Below are positions 34,908-46,293 of a stretch of DNA of 64,000 nucleotides, piece by piece. The DNA comes from Annona cherimola (taxonomy: Eukaryota; Streptophyta; Magnoliopsida; Magnoliales; Annonaceae): assembly GCA_030490835.1 (NCBI GenBank), contig CM059971.1, positions 47,974,012 to 48,038,011 of the forward strand. Reading direction: 5' to 3'. Position numbers and translations under genes: made by a program. The number at the start of each line of letters is the position of its first letter. Position 1 is the first letter of the stretch. The notes under the pieces were generated by a model that ran no database searches, was not told where the DNA came from, and saw only the letters and a program-made list of their open reading frames with translations.

Positions 34908-36341
34908 CATTTAGTTCCTAGACCAGATGGTCATACAATTATTGATACCAAATGGGTGTTTAGGAATAAATTAGACGAAAGCGGACTTGTAATTAGGAAC
35001 AAGGCCAGATTAGTAGCCAAAGGGTATTCCCAAGAAGAAGGAATTGACTTTGAAGAATCATACGCACCCGTGGCTAGATTAGAAGTCATACGTATTTTAC
35101 TAGCATTTGCTTCTCATATGAACTTCAAATTGTTTCAAATGGATGTAAAAAATGCATTTCTGAACGGATACTTGAATGAAGAAGTATATGTTGAACAACC
35201 CCCAGGATTTGAAGAAAATGATCAATCAAAATATGTTTATAAATTGACCAAAGCATTATGTGGACTAAAACAAGCTCCAAGAGCTTGGTATGAACGGTTG
35301 AATAAATTTTTGATTGATCATAAGTTTCAAAGAGGGAAAGTTGATACTACCTTGTTCATTAAGTATAAAAGTAAAAATATTTTAATTGTACAAATTTATG
35401 TAGACGATATAATATTTGGAGCTACTGACAAAACTTTACGCCAAAAATTTTCTAAGATCATGCAGAGCGAATTCGAAATGAGCATGATGGGAGAATTGAA
35501 TTTCTTTCTCGGGCTACAAATCAAGCAGCAAAAAGAAGGGATATTTGTAAATCAATCCAAATATGTCAAAGAAATGCTCAAGAAATTTGAAATGCAAAAT
35601 GGTAAAGGAGCAAATACACCAATGAGTTCTACGATCAAGATCGACACAGACGAAAACGGTAAATGTATCGATCAAAAGCTCTATAGAAGCATGATAGGAT
35701 CATTGTTATATTTAACTGCTTCTAGACCAGATATTTTATTCAGTGTTTGTATGTGCTCTAGATTTCAAGCATGTCCTAAAGAATCACATCTATTGGCTGT
35801 AAAAAGAATCTTTAAATATTTGATAAATACTATCAATCTTGGACTATGGTATCCAAAGGGGTCAACACTTGACTTAATCGGCTATTCGGATGCGGATTTT
35901 GCCGTCTACAAATTAGATAAAAAAAATACTAGTGGAACTTGTCAATTTCTTGGAAATATGATGGTTTCATGGTACTCAAGGAAACAAACCAGTGTTGCTC
36001 TATCTACTGCGGAGGCCGAATATATAGCCGCCGGAAGTTGTTGTGCCCAACTACTTTGGATGAAACAACAATTAAAAGATTATGGCATTGATTATTTCAA
36101 TATTCCTATTAAATGTGATAATACAAGTGCTATATGTTTGACTAAGAATCCTGTACTGCATTCAAGAACAAAGCATATAGATGTAAGACATCATTTTATT
36201 AGAGAACATGTTGAGAATCATGATATTTGCTTAGAATATGTGAAAACTGAAGATCAAATTGATGATATCTTTACCAAACCTCTAGCAAAGGAATCATTTT
36301 ATAAAATTAGAAATGATATGGGGATGATAGAATTAAACTAG
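34908..36341 (+). CDS. reverse transcriptase and RNase H, element B, open
   Basis: The frame is open from just after the shared TGA to the stop at 36341; the first ATG is at 34956. RT motifs are [48 protein letters not shown] (Cys where A has Tyr) and catalytic YVDDIIFGA. The connection [13 protein letters not shown] follows. RNase H shows GYSDADFAV (the usual last residue is Gly), [22 protein letters not shown] and the C-terminal [11 protein letters not shown]. This is the full copia RT-RH length, about 460 residues. Without readthrough of the upstream TGA it could not be made as part of a pol polyprotein. Confidence 0.93.
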   Translation, partial: HLVPRPDGHTIIDTKWVFRNKLDESGLVIRNKARLVAKGYSQEEGIDFEESYAPVARLEVIRILLAFASHMNFKLFQMDVKNAFLNGYLNEEVYVEQPPGFEENDQSKYVYKLTKALCGLKQAPRAWYERLNKFLIDHKFQRGKVDTTLFIKYKSKNILIVQIYVDDIIFGATDKTLRQKFSKIMQSEFEMSMMGELNFFLGLQIKQQKEGIFVNQSKYVKEMLKKFEMQNGKGANTPMSSTIKIDTDENGKCIDQKLYRSMIGSLLYLTASRPDILFSVCMCSRFQACPKESHLLAVKRIFKYLINTINLGLWYPKGSTLDLIGYSDADFAVYKLDKKNTSGTCQFLGNMMVSWYSRKQTSVALSTAEAEYIAAGSCCAQLLWMKQQLKDYGIDYFNIPIKCDNTSAICLTKNPVLHSRTKHIDVRHHFIREHVENHDICLEYVKTEDQIDDIFTKPLAKESFYKIRNDMGMIELN

Positions 36342-36365
36342 GAAGAATTAGACAAATCTAATCTA

Positions 36366-36495
36366 AAAGGAGCCAAGTCGATGAGTTAAGTCGACTCCAG
36401 TGAAGTCGACTTGGGAGAAGCGAAGTCGACTCCGCCCCTGAGGCGAAGTCGACTCCACTGGGTCGAAGTCGACTTCGCCTAGGGTAAAGTCGACT
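36366..36495 (+). repeat. GTCGAC palindrome cluster between pol and ORF3, element B
   Basis: Seven GTCGAC or near-GTCGAC units (for example GAAGTCGACTCC, AAGTCGACTTCG) lie within 130 bases directly after the RNase H stop and end in CGCGCGCGCG. Purine/pyrimidine-rich CT repeats follow at 36610-36700, before ORF3. Confidence 0.85.
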
Positions 36496-36769
36496 CCGCG
36501 CGCGCGACGGCTCGCCTTCCCCCTTCTCTTTTTCTTCTTCCTCCTCTTTCTCCCGCCATTTCTAGCGACTTTTCTCTTCTCTCCTGGCAATTTCGAATCT
36601 CCGGCCAGTGCTCTCTCTCTCTCTCTCTCCTTTTCCGACAGCCTCTCCGTTTCTCTCTCTCTCTCTTTTTCCAACAGCCTCTCCGTTTCTCTCTCTTTTA
36701 CACTGCCCAGTCTTCCTTTTCTCCCATTTTATTTCACAGTCTTTCAAAGCTTTCTAAATTCCCAAACCA

Positions 36770-38394
36770 ATGGCTCCAAAACCAAGACTCCCAAAGCTAG
36801 CAGTCTCCAAACCAACACAAAGACCCATGCCTAGACCTTCAAGGTCAAATACAGAGGAAGAAATTCCTAGGAGACAGAGGACTCCTGCGAAATGAGCCAG
36901 AGAGGAACCTTCAACCTCAACGGGTTGAAGGGTTAGATTTCAACCGCTACCCAATCATCAGGTCGAGCTCCGAGGTCGGAAAGTCAACCTCAAAGCTCAA
37001 ATTCAGGAAGAATCCCGATCACAAAAGGGCAAGTCCTGAAAATGCCCACAACATACTTCAGAACAGAGCTTCAACACAGTCGCTTCTATAAGCACTTCTA
37101 CGAGAGAAAGGTATTCATTCTAAAGATTATCGATTTCAAATTTCTCAACGATTATGAATTTGATATAGAAGAGTTATTGAATTTTCAAGGATGGATACAG
37201 TTGTTAAAGACAGATGAAAGGGTATATCCCGATCTGACAAGGATGTTTTATTATCTGTGGGATGATAATAATTTTTCAACCTTTGTCAAAGGAACAGAGA
37301 TGTATTTTGGGACTATGAATAACCCAGATCAGAATGAAGCAATATAGAGAATAGGAATATTTTTTGAAGTTCCATCCGAAGAAGAATCACTTCCCCGGGA
37401 TCTGACAATGGAGAAAATATACAATGAGCTAACCAAGAGTAACAAGTATCATGCAGGAACCAAGTTCCTACACTACATGGATCTTTCTCCACGGCTGAGA
37501 GTCCTTCGCTTACTCATTGCTCACTGCATCTACCCTAAAGGCGGCGGAAGGAATCAACTCAACCCACAGGAGGCCATGATTCTATGGAAATTGGTCAACA
37601 AGGTTAAGATCAGTCTTCCCAGATTATTCCTAGAAGCCTTGGCATGCAGAAAGGAAAATCCGAGAGGTGTTCTACCCTACGGGACTTGGATCACGAGGAT
37701 CCTAGAATACTTCGAGGTGGATATTAAAGGGGAACCATTTGAAGTCCCTAAAACCACAAATGCCATTAATAAGGCATTGCTCCAACGAATGAAGATAAAT
37801 TTGGAGCAGTTTAGGGATGACAGGATACGAGAAAAGCTGGGCGAACCAGCTCGTGAGCAAGAAGGCCATGCACAGACTGAGGGGGAGCAGCCTCCCGAGG
37901 CACCATCTGCTCCACCCCGAGACGTTCCCGAAGAGCCAGTATCTCCTATGACGCACAGATCCTACTCTTCACAGGGATCTGCTGCACCTGATCGGGCGCC
38001 TCTACCGTCATCTCAAGAGGTCACATTACAGAGCATCAAAGAAGAGATATCTGCTCTACGAGAGGAAATGGGTCATTAAGAGGATCGAATGACCAGTCTC
38101 GTGACTGAGGTTCTCACTGCTATCAATGATATGCATTCCCGACAAGATCGAATCGATCGGGAAATGCGTACCATTCGATACCATCTTGCATCAGGGCGTC
38201 ACAAAAATCAACCCATACCTGAACTTGATCCATTCGATTCAAGATCAGTTCATAGAGATCCGACTCCCGCTCCAGTTTCCTCCTTCTATTCCTCTGCTCA
38301 TGTTCGTCCTATCAAATCCATTCAATCGTCATATCTCATTTCCCAATTTTCATTCACCAAATCCTTGGTGATTGAACCATTTTTGAAAGATTGA
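36770..38394 (+). pseudogene. extra ORF after pol (ORF3), element B copy
   Basis: ATG at 36770 opens MAPKPRLPKLAVSKPTQRP, a basic Pro-rich start broken by a TGA near 36893 and a frameshift before 37042. From 37042 one frame carries MPTTYFRTELQHSRFYKHFY, YPDLTRMFYYLWDDNNFSTF (stop at 37345), YHAGTKFLHYMDLSPRLRVL, LLIAHCIYPKGGGR and NPRGVLPYGTWITRILEYF. A Pro/Glu-rich linker follows, then a probable coiled coil (SIKEEISALREEMGH, stop at 38077) and RMTSLVTEVLTAINDMHSR; it ends at 38394. The longest open piece is 37408-38079 (223 residues). It is collinear with 19522-17909 in element A. Function is unknown and no membrane segment is seen. Confidence 0.85.
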
Positions 38395-38681
38395 CAAAAA
38401 GGGGGAGATAAAATAAGAATAGAGTTGTTTTTTAGAGTTTTTTTTTTAGAGCATTTTGGGTCGGGTAGTTTGTATCTAGGTTTCATTTTTGCTTTACAGT
38501 GTAATCTGTATTGATTTATGAAATTGATTATGCTCATATATGTGTTTCATGCTTGCTATATGTTTCATATTTAGTATACTCTGTTTGAAAGTTATGATCT
38601 GTTTTGAAAACTATATGAATATGATTATCTTGAAAGGTACAAGCTCAATTTAGTTTTGTCAATCATCAAAAAGGGGAAGAT
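38393..38681 (+). other. doubled polypurine tract region of element B
   Basis: GACAAAAAGGGGGAGATA at 38393-38410 overlaps the ORF3 stop. AAAAAGGGGAAGA at about 38668-38680 abuts the 3' LTR. About 260 bases of AT-rich noncoding sequence separate them. Confidence 0.78.
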
Positions 38682-40383
38682 TGTTGGAAACAATGTTTAA
38701 AGCAAAACAAAATTGACCAAAGCATGAGTTTTGATGATTAACAAAGTTAAAATTGAGTATAAGGTGATTACTGATGATTTTGCTTAATGATTTAAGGAAT
38801 GAATTAGCCAAGTCGATATCCAAGTCGACTTGGACTTCGACTTAGGATGAAGTTGATCCCAAAGTCGACTCCATATTCGACTCCAAAACAGACCACACAG
38901 CAAAATTCAAAATGGAAAGAAAAGCAGGTGAAGTCGCAGGCCAAGTCGACTCCACTTGCGACTTGGGTAGCCAAGTCGCAAATGAAGTCGACTCCAACAT
39001 CGACTTGAGACGGGAAAAACACTCCAGAGCTGATTTTGGGGCACAAAAATGCCGAAGTCGCAGACGAAGTCGACTCCAGGTGCGACTTGGGTGAAGTCGC
39101 AGATGAAGTCGACCCCGAAATCGACTTGAGTTCTTCAATGTCCAAAATACAGACTCAAGCTCATTTTCAAGATCAACTTGGGATTTTTCAAATCCAAATC
39201 AAGGGTATAAGCTCACTATCAACTCAAGTCTCTCAAGTACAAGGCACAGCTTCGAACGTAGTTGAAGATGAAGAAGTTCAAGTCATGAAGACTACTATCA
39301 AAAGCAACTAAGACAAGTTCTTCAAGGAGCTTTGCAAATATTAGAAGCCATTTCAGAAGTAAATGATTCAAGAAGGAAAACTAAGCAAGCTAGAAGAAAT
39401 CAAGCAAGGACCAAACAAATTTCAGCACAAGAACAGGTCAAGTCGCAACCCAAGTCGACTCCAAGATCGACTTGAGGTCAAGTCTGAAACCAAGTCGACC
39501 TAATCTCAGACTTGGAACTGAAGTTGCAAACGAAGTCGACTCCAGTTGCGACTTGGGAAGCCAAGTCGCAGACGAAGTCGACTCCACCTGCGACTTGGGG
39601 AACCAACGTTCGAATTTTTGAACGTTGGAACATTTATTGCGCGCCAACCACTTCTATAACGTTCAAATCTTCCCCATTCTATAAATAGACACTCAAGCAA
39701 ACGAGAATCAATATACTACATTGTCTAAAGAGAGAAAAGAAGTGCAAACAAGAGCTCCCATTTGCTTTTCTCTAAATTTGAGTGATCTATACATTTTCAA
39801 AGGAAGAAAGAGCTTCAAGTTGCAAGTAGCTTCAACGACATACAACCGGTTGCTTCTACAAGTTCTTCCTCAAGCTCAATCTTGCCTACACAACTCTGTA
39901 AAGTGTAGATCTTCCTTATTTTCATTACTCTTTGTTATTGGTCTTGGTTTGAGTGTATTGTAACAAACCAAGACGTTGCAAGTAGAGTTGTGATTGGAGT
40001 TGAACTCATCACCTACTTATATCAAGTGTACAAGCCCCCTAGAGCTAAAATCTAGAAGAGAGCATAAGCTCTGTTTGTGTATGCCCCCTAGAGCTGGAAT
40101 CTAGAAGAGAGCGGAGTCTCTAAGTGTATTCGCCGAATACATAGTGGAACCCAAGTCACAACGGTGTGTGAGGTTGGAAGAGTGGAGTAGGGAGAGGTTG
40201 CCCGAACCACTATAAATCTTGCCTACTGTTTACCTTATTGCTTTCACTATTTCATTGCTCTCTATTTGTTTTAATCAAGGGGATTAAGCTTTCAAGGGGT
40301 TAAGTTTTAATTTACCGAAGAATTTTATAAGAACCCAATTCACCCCTCCCCTCTTGGGTTTTGTCATTAACTCGGGACCAACA
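38682..40383 (+). repeat. 3' LTR of element B, 1702 bp
   Basis: It is the near-identical partner of 29694-31394 with the same GTCGAC arrays (38805-39130, 39440-39600), AACGTT hairpin (39603-39628), TATA box (39680) and end GGGACCAACA. Confidence 0.95.
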
Positions 40384-40515
40384 GTTAAGCTAATTAATAA
40401 TTCCAGTTAACAATTCCTCTTGGGAACGATACTTTACTCACTCTTTATTACTTGACACGGCACGTATACTTGCATAAATAACAAGCATTTTAATTGACAT
40501 ATACGCAGCTCATCA

Positions 40516-42124
40516 AGAGACTAATAAAAGAAGAATGAAGGACTAATAAAAGAAGAACGATGAGCATATCTTTTAAATCGCAAACCAATCCTTCAGAGAA
40601 CAATCAAGCTATGCATAAGCTTCAACCAGGTAATTTTGATCTAAATAGATTTGTTCATTCATATTTTATAGCTTTATGTTTGTTATCACTTACAGTGAGA
40701 CAGATTATGATGCTTGGATGGTGCACTAATATAGTTCTTGAGCCATGAGTCAAATCATTGATATTGATAACTCTATAAAAACAGATTTATCGAGACTTAT
40801 TTTGTATTCATTTTGGATGCTAGTTCAAGAAAAACATGTAAATTTAAATAGATTTTATATTACTTTTCATCATTTGTATAATTCTTGCATATTGTGTGGG
40901 TTTCATGCATTTTAGTTGCATCTAATTAAAATTCATCTATTTTGGTTGTTTTAATTTTATTTGATTATTTAAGAATGCTTTTACTTATTTTTATTTTTTG
41001 TTGTAGAAAAAAGAGGACAATTCCCATGCAAATTCAAGGCAAAAAAGAATGAACTGAAAAAGAAATTACTTAAAGCTGTCAAAAAGCAATGCTATCTACA
41101 GCATGCTCGTGGCCATGGCCGCCATGTCACACCGCCTCTACATAAATCTCTAGAAATTAGTTGGAAGTAGTTCCAGAGAATTGGCGCTTTAGCGCCAAAC
41201 TCTTGGTGCCACGATGCCACTCCACACATGTGCAACTTTCGCACATGTTTCGTGTTAGCTAAGTGGGGGTATAAATATTCTTTTAGGGTTTGAGATAAGG
41301 AAAGATCCAAAGCTCATAGAAGGGAGCACAAGGGGGACAAAAGAAGATGTATTCCAAGCCAAGCAGGAGTTCAAGTGAAGATTTGACTTTGTTTGATTGA
41401 AACTAGCAAGTTTCGTCTTCTTTTTCTATTCTTCTGCATATTTTTCTTAGTCTCTATTGCTATGATGTATTTAAACTTAATTTTGCTGGAATTTTTTGCT
41501 ATGTTTTTAGGCTAAACTCCTTGTGATGGGAGATTAAGATGATTTGAACTCTAAACTATGTTTGGTTTGGTTTTCTAATGTTGAAATGAATATCCAGCAT
41601 TGCAGAGATGTACGTTGTGTGGGATTACTTTTATACGTCATGTTTAATAATTTTACAAGTTTGATCATCTTACAAATTGATCTAATATCTAGATTTTTTT
41701 CTTAGAAAAGCAAGGTTTAGATGAGATCCATGTGTAGAGCACAGGTTTTCAACCATTACAAGGTTGAATGTTAATATGGATAAGAATATACCTATGAACC
41801 CTATGTAATCTTGAGTAGATTATGTGCTAATTAATCTTATTTCACTTATTTGCATGGGAACATAACAATAGGTTGAAGTAGGATTAGGTTTATATGCTTT
41901 AGAAGATGTATATAAATATATAAACCTAGGTTAGTAATTCCCTACACAACCAATTGGAATGAAATCAAACTAATATAGTTTAGAGTCTATGATTTCCAAC
42001 TTCTCATCCACCTTGATTAAACAACTTGTCGCTGCTCAACCCCTAGTCATTTAATCATTAGAGTTCCTTGTTTAATTTTTAATCATTTCAATACCAATTT
42101 CAGTTAATTTCCCAACACATAAGA
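40516..42124 (+). repeat. diverged second copy of the palindrome-bearing LTR, plus unassigned DNA
   Basis: 40516-40850 has no recognised content apart from an 18-base direct repeat (GACTAATAAAAGAAGAA). From about 40850 to 42124 the order matches 28166-29693: TTGGCGCTTTAGCGCCAA at 41181-41198, TATAAATA at 41270, then the 'gatccatgtgtagagcacaggtttt' and 'aagaatatacct' segments. The gypsy LTR at 42125 cuts off its 3' end. Confidence 0.6.
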
Positions 42125-45100
42125 TGTGAAACCCTAACCAATGTAGAACCCATATGTATGCATTAATCATGTATATGATATTATATGTGAATTATTGAAT
42201 TATGAAGGTTTTATGTGATTTTGCTAATTATTGCAATTAGGGTTAAGGATTAGCAATAATCATGTGTTAATCATTTTGAGCTAAAATGAGACAATGGGAT
42301 TAGAGCAAATTGTTGTTGATTTAAATGTGCAAATAAATCATGGAAAATCATTTTAATTCATTTAAAATGAATAATGAGCATTGGTGTGATAATTGTTAAG
42401 TTAAGTGGAAAAATATTAGAAAAGTCATAACTCAACGCCTGTAAGGAAGATTAAAGTGAAATTTGAAATGAAAATTAATGATGTTGGGTTATGAAAATTC
42501 TTGATGAAATAAGTGTTATGATTTATTGATCATATTTTAATTTCAACCGTTAACTTTAAACGGCAATAACGGGAGCTAGGAAAATCGGATTGAGATGAAA
42601 TTTGAAACGGTTGAATGAAATTATGAGATGTTTATTTTGGAAGGTTTGGATTAAGCTTAAAATTTTGAGAAAATACCTGCATTGGAAAAGGTGAGCATGG
42701 TTGACTAATGCACCTCAAAAGTATCCAACAATTAATGTTAGAGTACAATGCATAATTGTATGGTTTTAATAGGAGTTGAGGTGTCAAATGCAGCCCATTT
42801 CTAAGGTATTTTATGTATATATATGAAATGCAAAAATGCATGAATTATCTAGCCATTAAATGTTTATCATGATGGAGCCAAAAGGGGACGTCCAAGGGGC
42901 TGCCATGTTGCTTCTTTTTGAATTTTTAATTTTTAAAATATGTGTAAATGCAGCTGAGATGCAAGGACATAAAGATATGCATTCCATGATGTCAATATCT
43001 AGCAATAAAAATTATAAAATATAGCTGAAAAGGAGAGTGAAAAAGTGGACAACTTATGGGGCATTCTGACGTGCAGAAATATGTTTATTGCTGCCATTTT
43101 GTTAATTTTTTAGCACCAAATTAATACATGAATTAATGGAAAATTAAGTGTATGTTTTACCCTTAAATAGGAATTATAAAAAATGGAAAACATTTCTGGA
43201 AAATATGGGCAGCAAAGGACGTGATTGGGGGAGCAGCTTGAACGGTCTTGGATTAATGCAGTTTTTTATTTTTGAAAAATGGTAAAAACCCAATTTTACT
43301 TGGCTAAGAAATTGTCAACACATGAGGGGGATAAGTTACCATTTAATGGTGTGTAAAATGCTCCATGAAGTGGGGCCCACAGCTGGGAAAAAATCCAACT
43401 TATAAAGTCATGCACGTCCATGTGAGATGAGGGTTGGAAAAATTTCTGAGTGTTGGATTTTTCACCTCAAAGCAACAGAAGCAACTCGCGTCCCTCTTGG
43501 CCAGCAAAACAAAGGAGGAAAACAAGGAAAAAGAGAAGAAAATTTGTGGAAGAAATCATCTCCAAGTTTTAGGGTTTGAGTTAGCACTAAACCAAGTAAG
43601 TATATGTGTTGTTTGAGTTGGTTATTTTGAGTTTTAAACTCCAAGATGGGGAATATGGAAGGAATGCTTAAAGAGTCTTTAAAGTGATGATTTCATATGC
43701 TTTTGAATGAATATGGAATTGATATTAGATTATATGTATGAATTTTCATGATTTAGATGATGGAAATGAAGTTTGCAATGATATATGAGTTGAAAACTCA
43801 AATTGATAAACCCTAAATCTCCATAACAAGTTTCTGTTTTGGTTTGATGATGTGATTAGGATATGAACCATGTATTAATGTAAATCATATGTTGGTTTGT
43901 GCTTAAATGATGAATTTTAGAAAATATGGAATGCAAAGTGGGAAATATGACCTGATTTATTCGTTTCTATGCTAAAAATGCTATGGAAATAGGTTTGCAT
44001 GCTTTGTGAATGCTATGTAGGGTAAAATACCCTAGGGTTAATTTATTATTGATTCTCAAAAGGATTTGGGAAAATAAACTCAAATCTGATCTTTTATGGG
44101 TTTATGAAACGATGTCTAAACGGAGTGGAAACGGAACCCGAAACGGGTAGGCAACTTGCTGTTTTGAGAGGCTTTTATTTATTAATGTCAAAAATGTGTT
44201 AATAACCTAGATTGGGATTAGGAAAAATGGAATTATTGCTGAAAATTCAGATTTATTAAAATGCTTAGGGTTATGTGTCAAAAGACACGTTAAATGGGTG
44301 AAAAACGGGTTCCAAACTTGCTGTTTTAGGAAACCTATAGTGAGTGGATTTAAATACCATAAAAATATCCTAAATGCAGTGATAATTAAGGGTAATTAAC
44401 ACATTGAAAGATGGATTAAATTTCTGAGTTAGCAAATTTTATGAAATACATTTTGTATGTGTTGCCAAATGGGCATATGTGAATGGATAAATGTGTATAA
44501 GTGATGAATGACTCGTGAAAAGTGATTTTGTGCAAAAATGCATGAAAATAAGATGAATTTCATGATTATATATCTGTTTAAAATTTCATGATATTAATTC
44601 CAAATTTTTGGACTTGATTTATGAAGCTAAGGCAACGATATGTGCACAGAAGAAACACTCGTGCGTGTATTTTGGAAAAAAAATGGATAAATGGAAAATT
44701 GAGGTTAATGAACTTATAAATGATAATTATTGAATGAATTTTATGTGGATGAATGGATACCCTATGTATGAGGTTATATATGTTATGTTATGTGTTAGCC
44801 GATGAAATGTGTAAAAATATGCTATATATGTGCATAATGAGTTGTGAAGTCAAATAAATGATATATGTGAATGGAATGGGTTGGAAAACTAAATGAAATA
44901 TGAGACAAAGAAATATATGAAAAAAATATATTATTCTCATGTAAGCAAAGGCAAAGAAAAAGTGGAATCGGAAAGCTAAGAGACACAAGTAAGCAAGCAA
45001 ATTTTCTAAATGAATTTTGTTTTCTAAATTGTTTACATAAATGCAATTTTTGCTTTAACTTGTTGATGAAATTATGGAAATTATTTTTAATATGTTTAAA

Positions 45101-46079
45101 GATGGTCATTCTTTAGCAAAAATGATGTTGAAATGATGTTTTTACTTCAAATGTGATATTATGAAATTTCCTTTGATAAATGTTATAGAAAAATAATGTG
45201 ATTCTATGTTTCTAATTAAAAAATCATTCTAGCATGTTAAAGATGAATTTATGAAAAAGTTCATATGCACAGGGTACTAGGTTCACTTGAAGGGTATAAG
45301 CGGACCGATTGTTCCCCCTTGGTGTGGCCAAGTCGCTTAAAATAGGCCCAAGGCCGGCGGTGCCCTCTCTGAAATGGGAGTTAACATGGACGGATGGTCG
45401 CCTGGCTAGCTTCCATCCTAAGGAAATTATGATGATTATGTTCATGTTTTTAAGTGGCATTATGCATATGGTACTCGTGATGGGTACAAGATTTTATGTT
45501 TTCAAGATATACCTTTAGACAAGGTATAAGTTGCTTTCCAATATGATTTTAAATGTAAAATGTTGCCTGAAATGATTTGCCTGTAAAATGCAAATAGCTT
45601 GCTTATTGAGTTTCGACTCACAATTTTGTTTTTCAAACCCAAAAGACAGGTGAAGGACAAGAGATGGCAAAGGAGGAAGTTCCAGCTTGAGAAAGTCATG
45701 GAGAAACCTTAGTATTCCTATGTTATGGAATAATTTATGTTGAATAGATGTAATCTATTTGAATGTTTTATATTGATGACTGTGATATATACATGCAGTG
45801 ACATCTGATTTAGGCAAAAGCAGAAATGTTGCTTGAACATCATGTTATGTATATATGTTGAATGGATTGTCATGACTTAGTTATGCATAAGTGGGAAATG
45901 ATTTAGATGTGTTTGAGATGAGAATATGAGAAATTAAACTTTTATGAGAACAAAAATTAAGCGGATAAATATCCGTTAAAACTCGCCGTATGACAGGGCA
46001 ACAATCCTGATCACGTTTGCCAATCAATACGATCCCGAGGTAAGGCTCAGGATGTAAAGCTTGGGTTTGGGGTGCCACA
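42125..46079 (+). repeat. Ty3/gypsy 5' LTR, 3955 bp
   Basis: It starts TGTGAAACCCTAACC and ends GGGGTGCCACA, six bases before a primer site. It is the longest member of the family also seen at 1, 7994, 11985 and 14276. LTRs near 4 kb with an initiator tRNA-Met primer are usual in Tekay/Del-type elements; the assignment is inference because no pol is present. Confidence 0.88.
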
Positions 46080-46084
46080 GAGCT

Positions 46085-46096
46085 TGGTATCAGAGC
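46085..46096 (+). other. primer-binding site of the 42125 element
   Basis: TGGTATCAGAGC (within GAGCTTGGTATCAGAGCATGG) lies just inside the LTR end. It is complementary to initiator tRNA-Met. Confidence 0.9.
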
Positions 46097-46293
46097 ATGG
46101 ATTGGTAAATGGCGTGAGAAATTTCTAAGTATGGAAAATTTGAAGGAATATGATGAGATATGCATGATTACACATGATTATATGATAAATTAGATATGAT
46201 TATATAATGATTAGGTATGCTTATAATATGACGAAATGCATGTCATATGATATAAATTATGTTGCAATGCAATTTGATTGCTATGTTGTACAG

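Larger units (their letters stand above)
29694..40383 (+). mobile_element. complete Ty1/copia (Sirevirus-like) retrotransposon B
   Basis: This 10.7-kb element has LTRs 29694-31394 and 38682-40383 (TGTTGGAAAC...GGGACCAACA) and the perfect TSD GTTAA (29689-29693, 40384-40388). The order is LTR, primer site, gag, protease, integrase, reverse transcriptase, RNase H, spacer with GTCGAC array, ORF3, doubled polypurine tract, LTR. By eye the LTRs differ at about 25 of 1700 positions, which suggests a recent insertion. It has few breaks and is the best-preserved copy here. Confidence 0.96.
28166..40515 (+). mobile_element. LTR with palindrome array, split by element B
   Basis: It starts with the inverted repeat TGATAACTCG...CGAGTTATCA and resumes at 40389 after element B. 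It ends near 40515 with ACGCAGCTCATCA, after the retroelement-typical 'cctcttgggaacgatactt...gacacggcacgtatacttgc'. The total without B is about 1.65 kb. A TATA box, TATAAATA at 28830, follows the palindrome array. Flanks AAAGA/AGAGA match only 4 of 5, so the TSD is weak. It is probably a solo LTR of a gypsy-type family; a diverged copy lies at 40850-42124. Confidence 0.65.

Noticed and set aside
36363..36747. Reverse-strand Glu/Arg-rich frames
   Set aside because: They are antisense to CT repeats and the GTCGAC cluster in element B.
28161..40520. Clean TSD for the palindrome-bearing LTR
   Set aside because: Flanks AAAGA and AGAGA differ at one base and the right edge is ambiguous by one position, so I report the LTR without a firm TSD.
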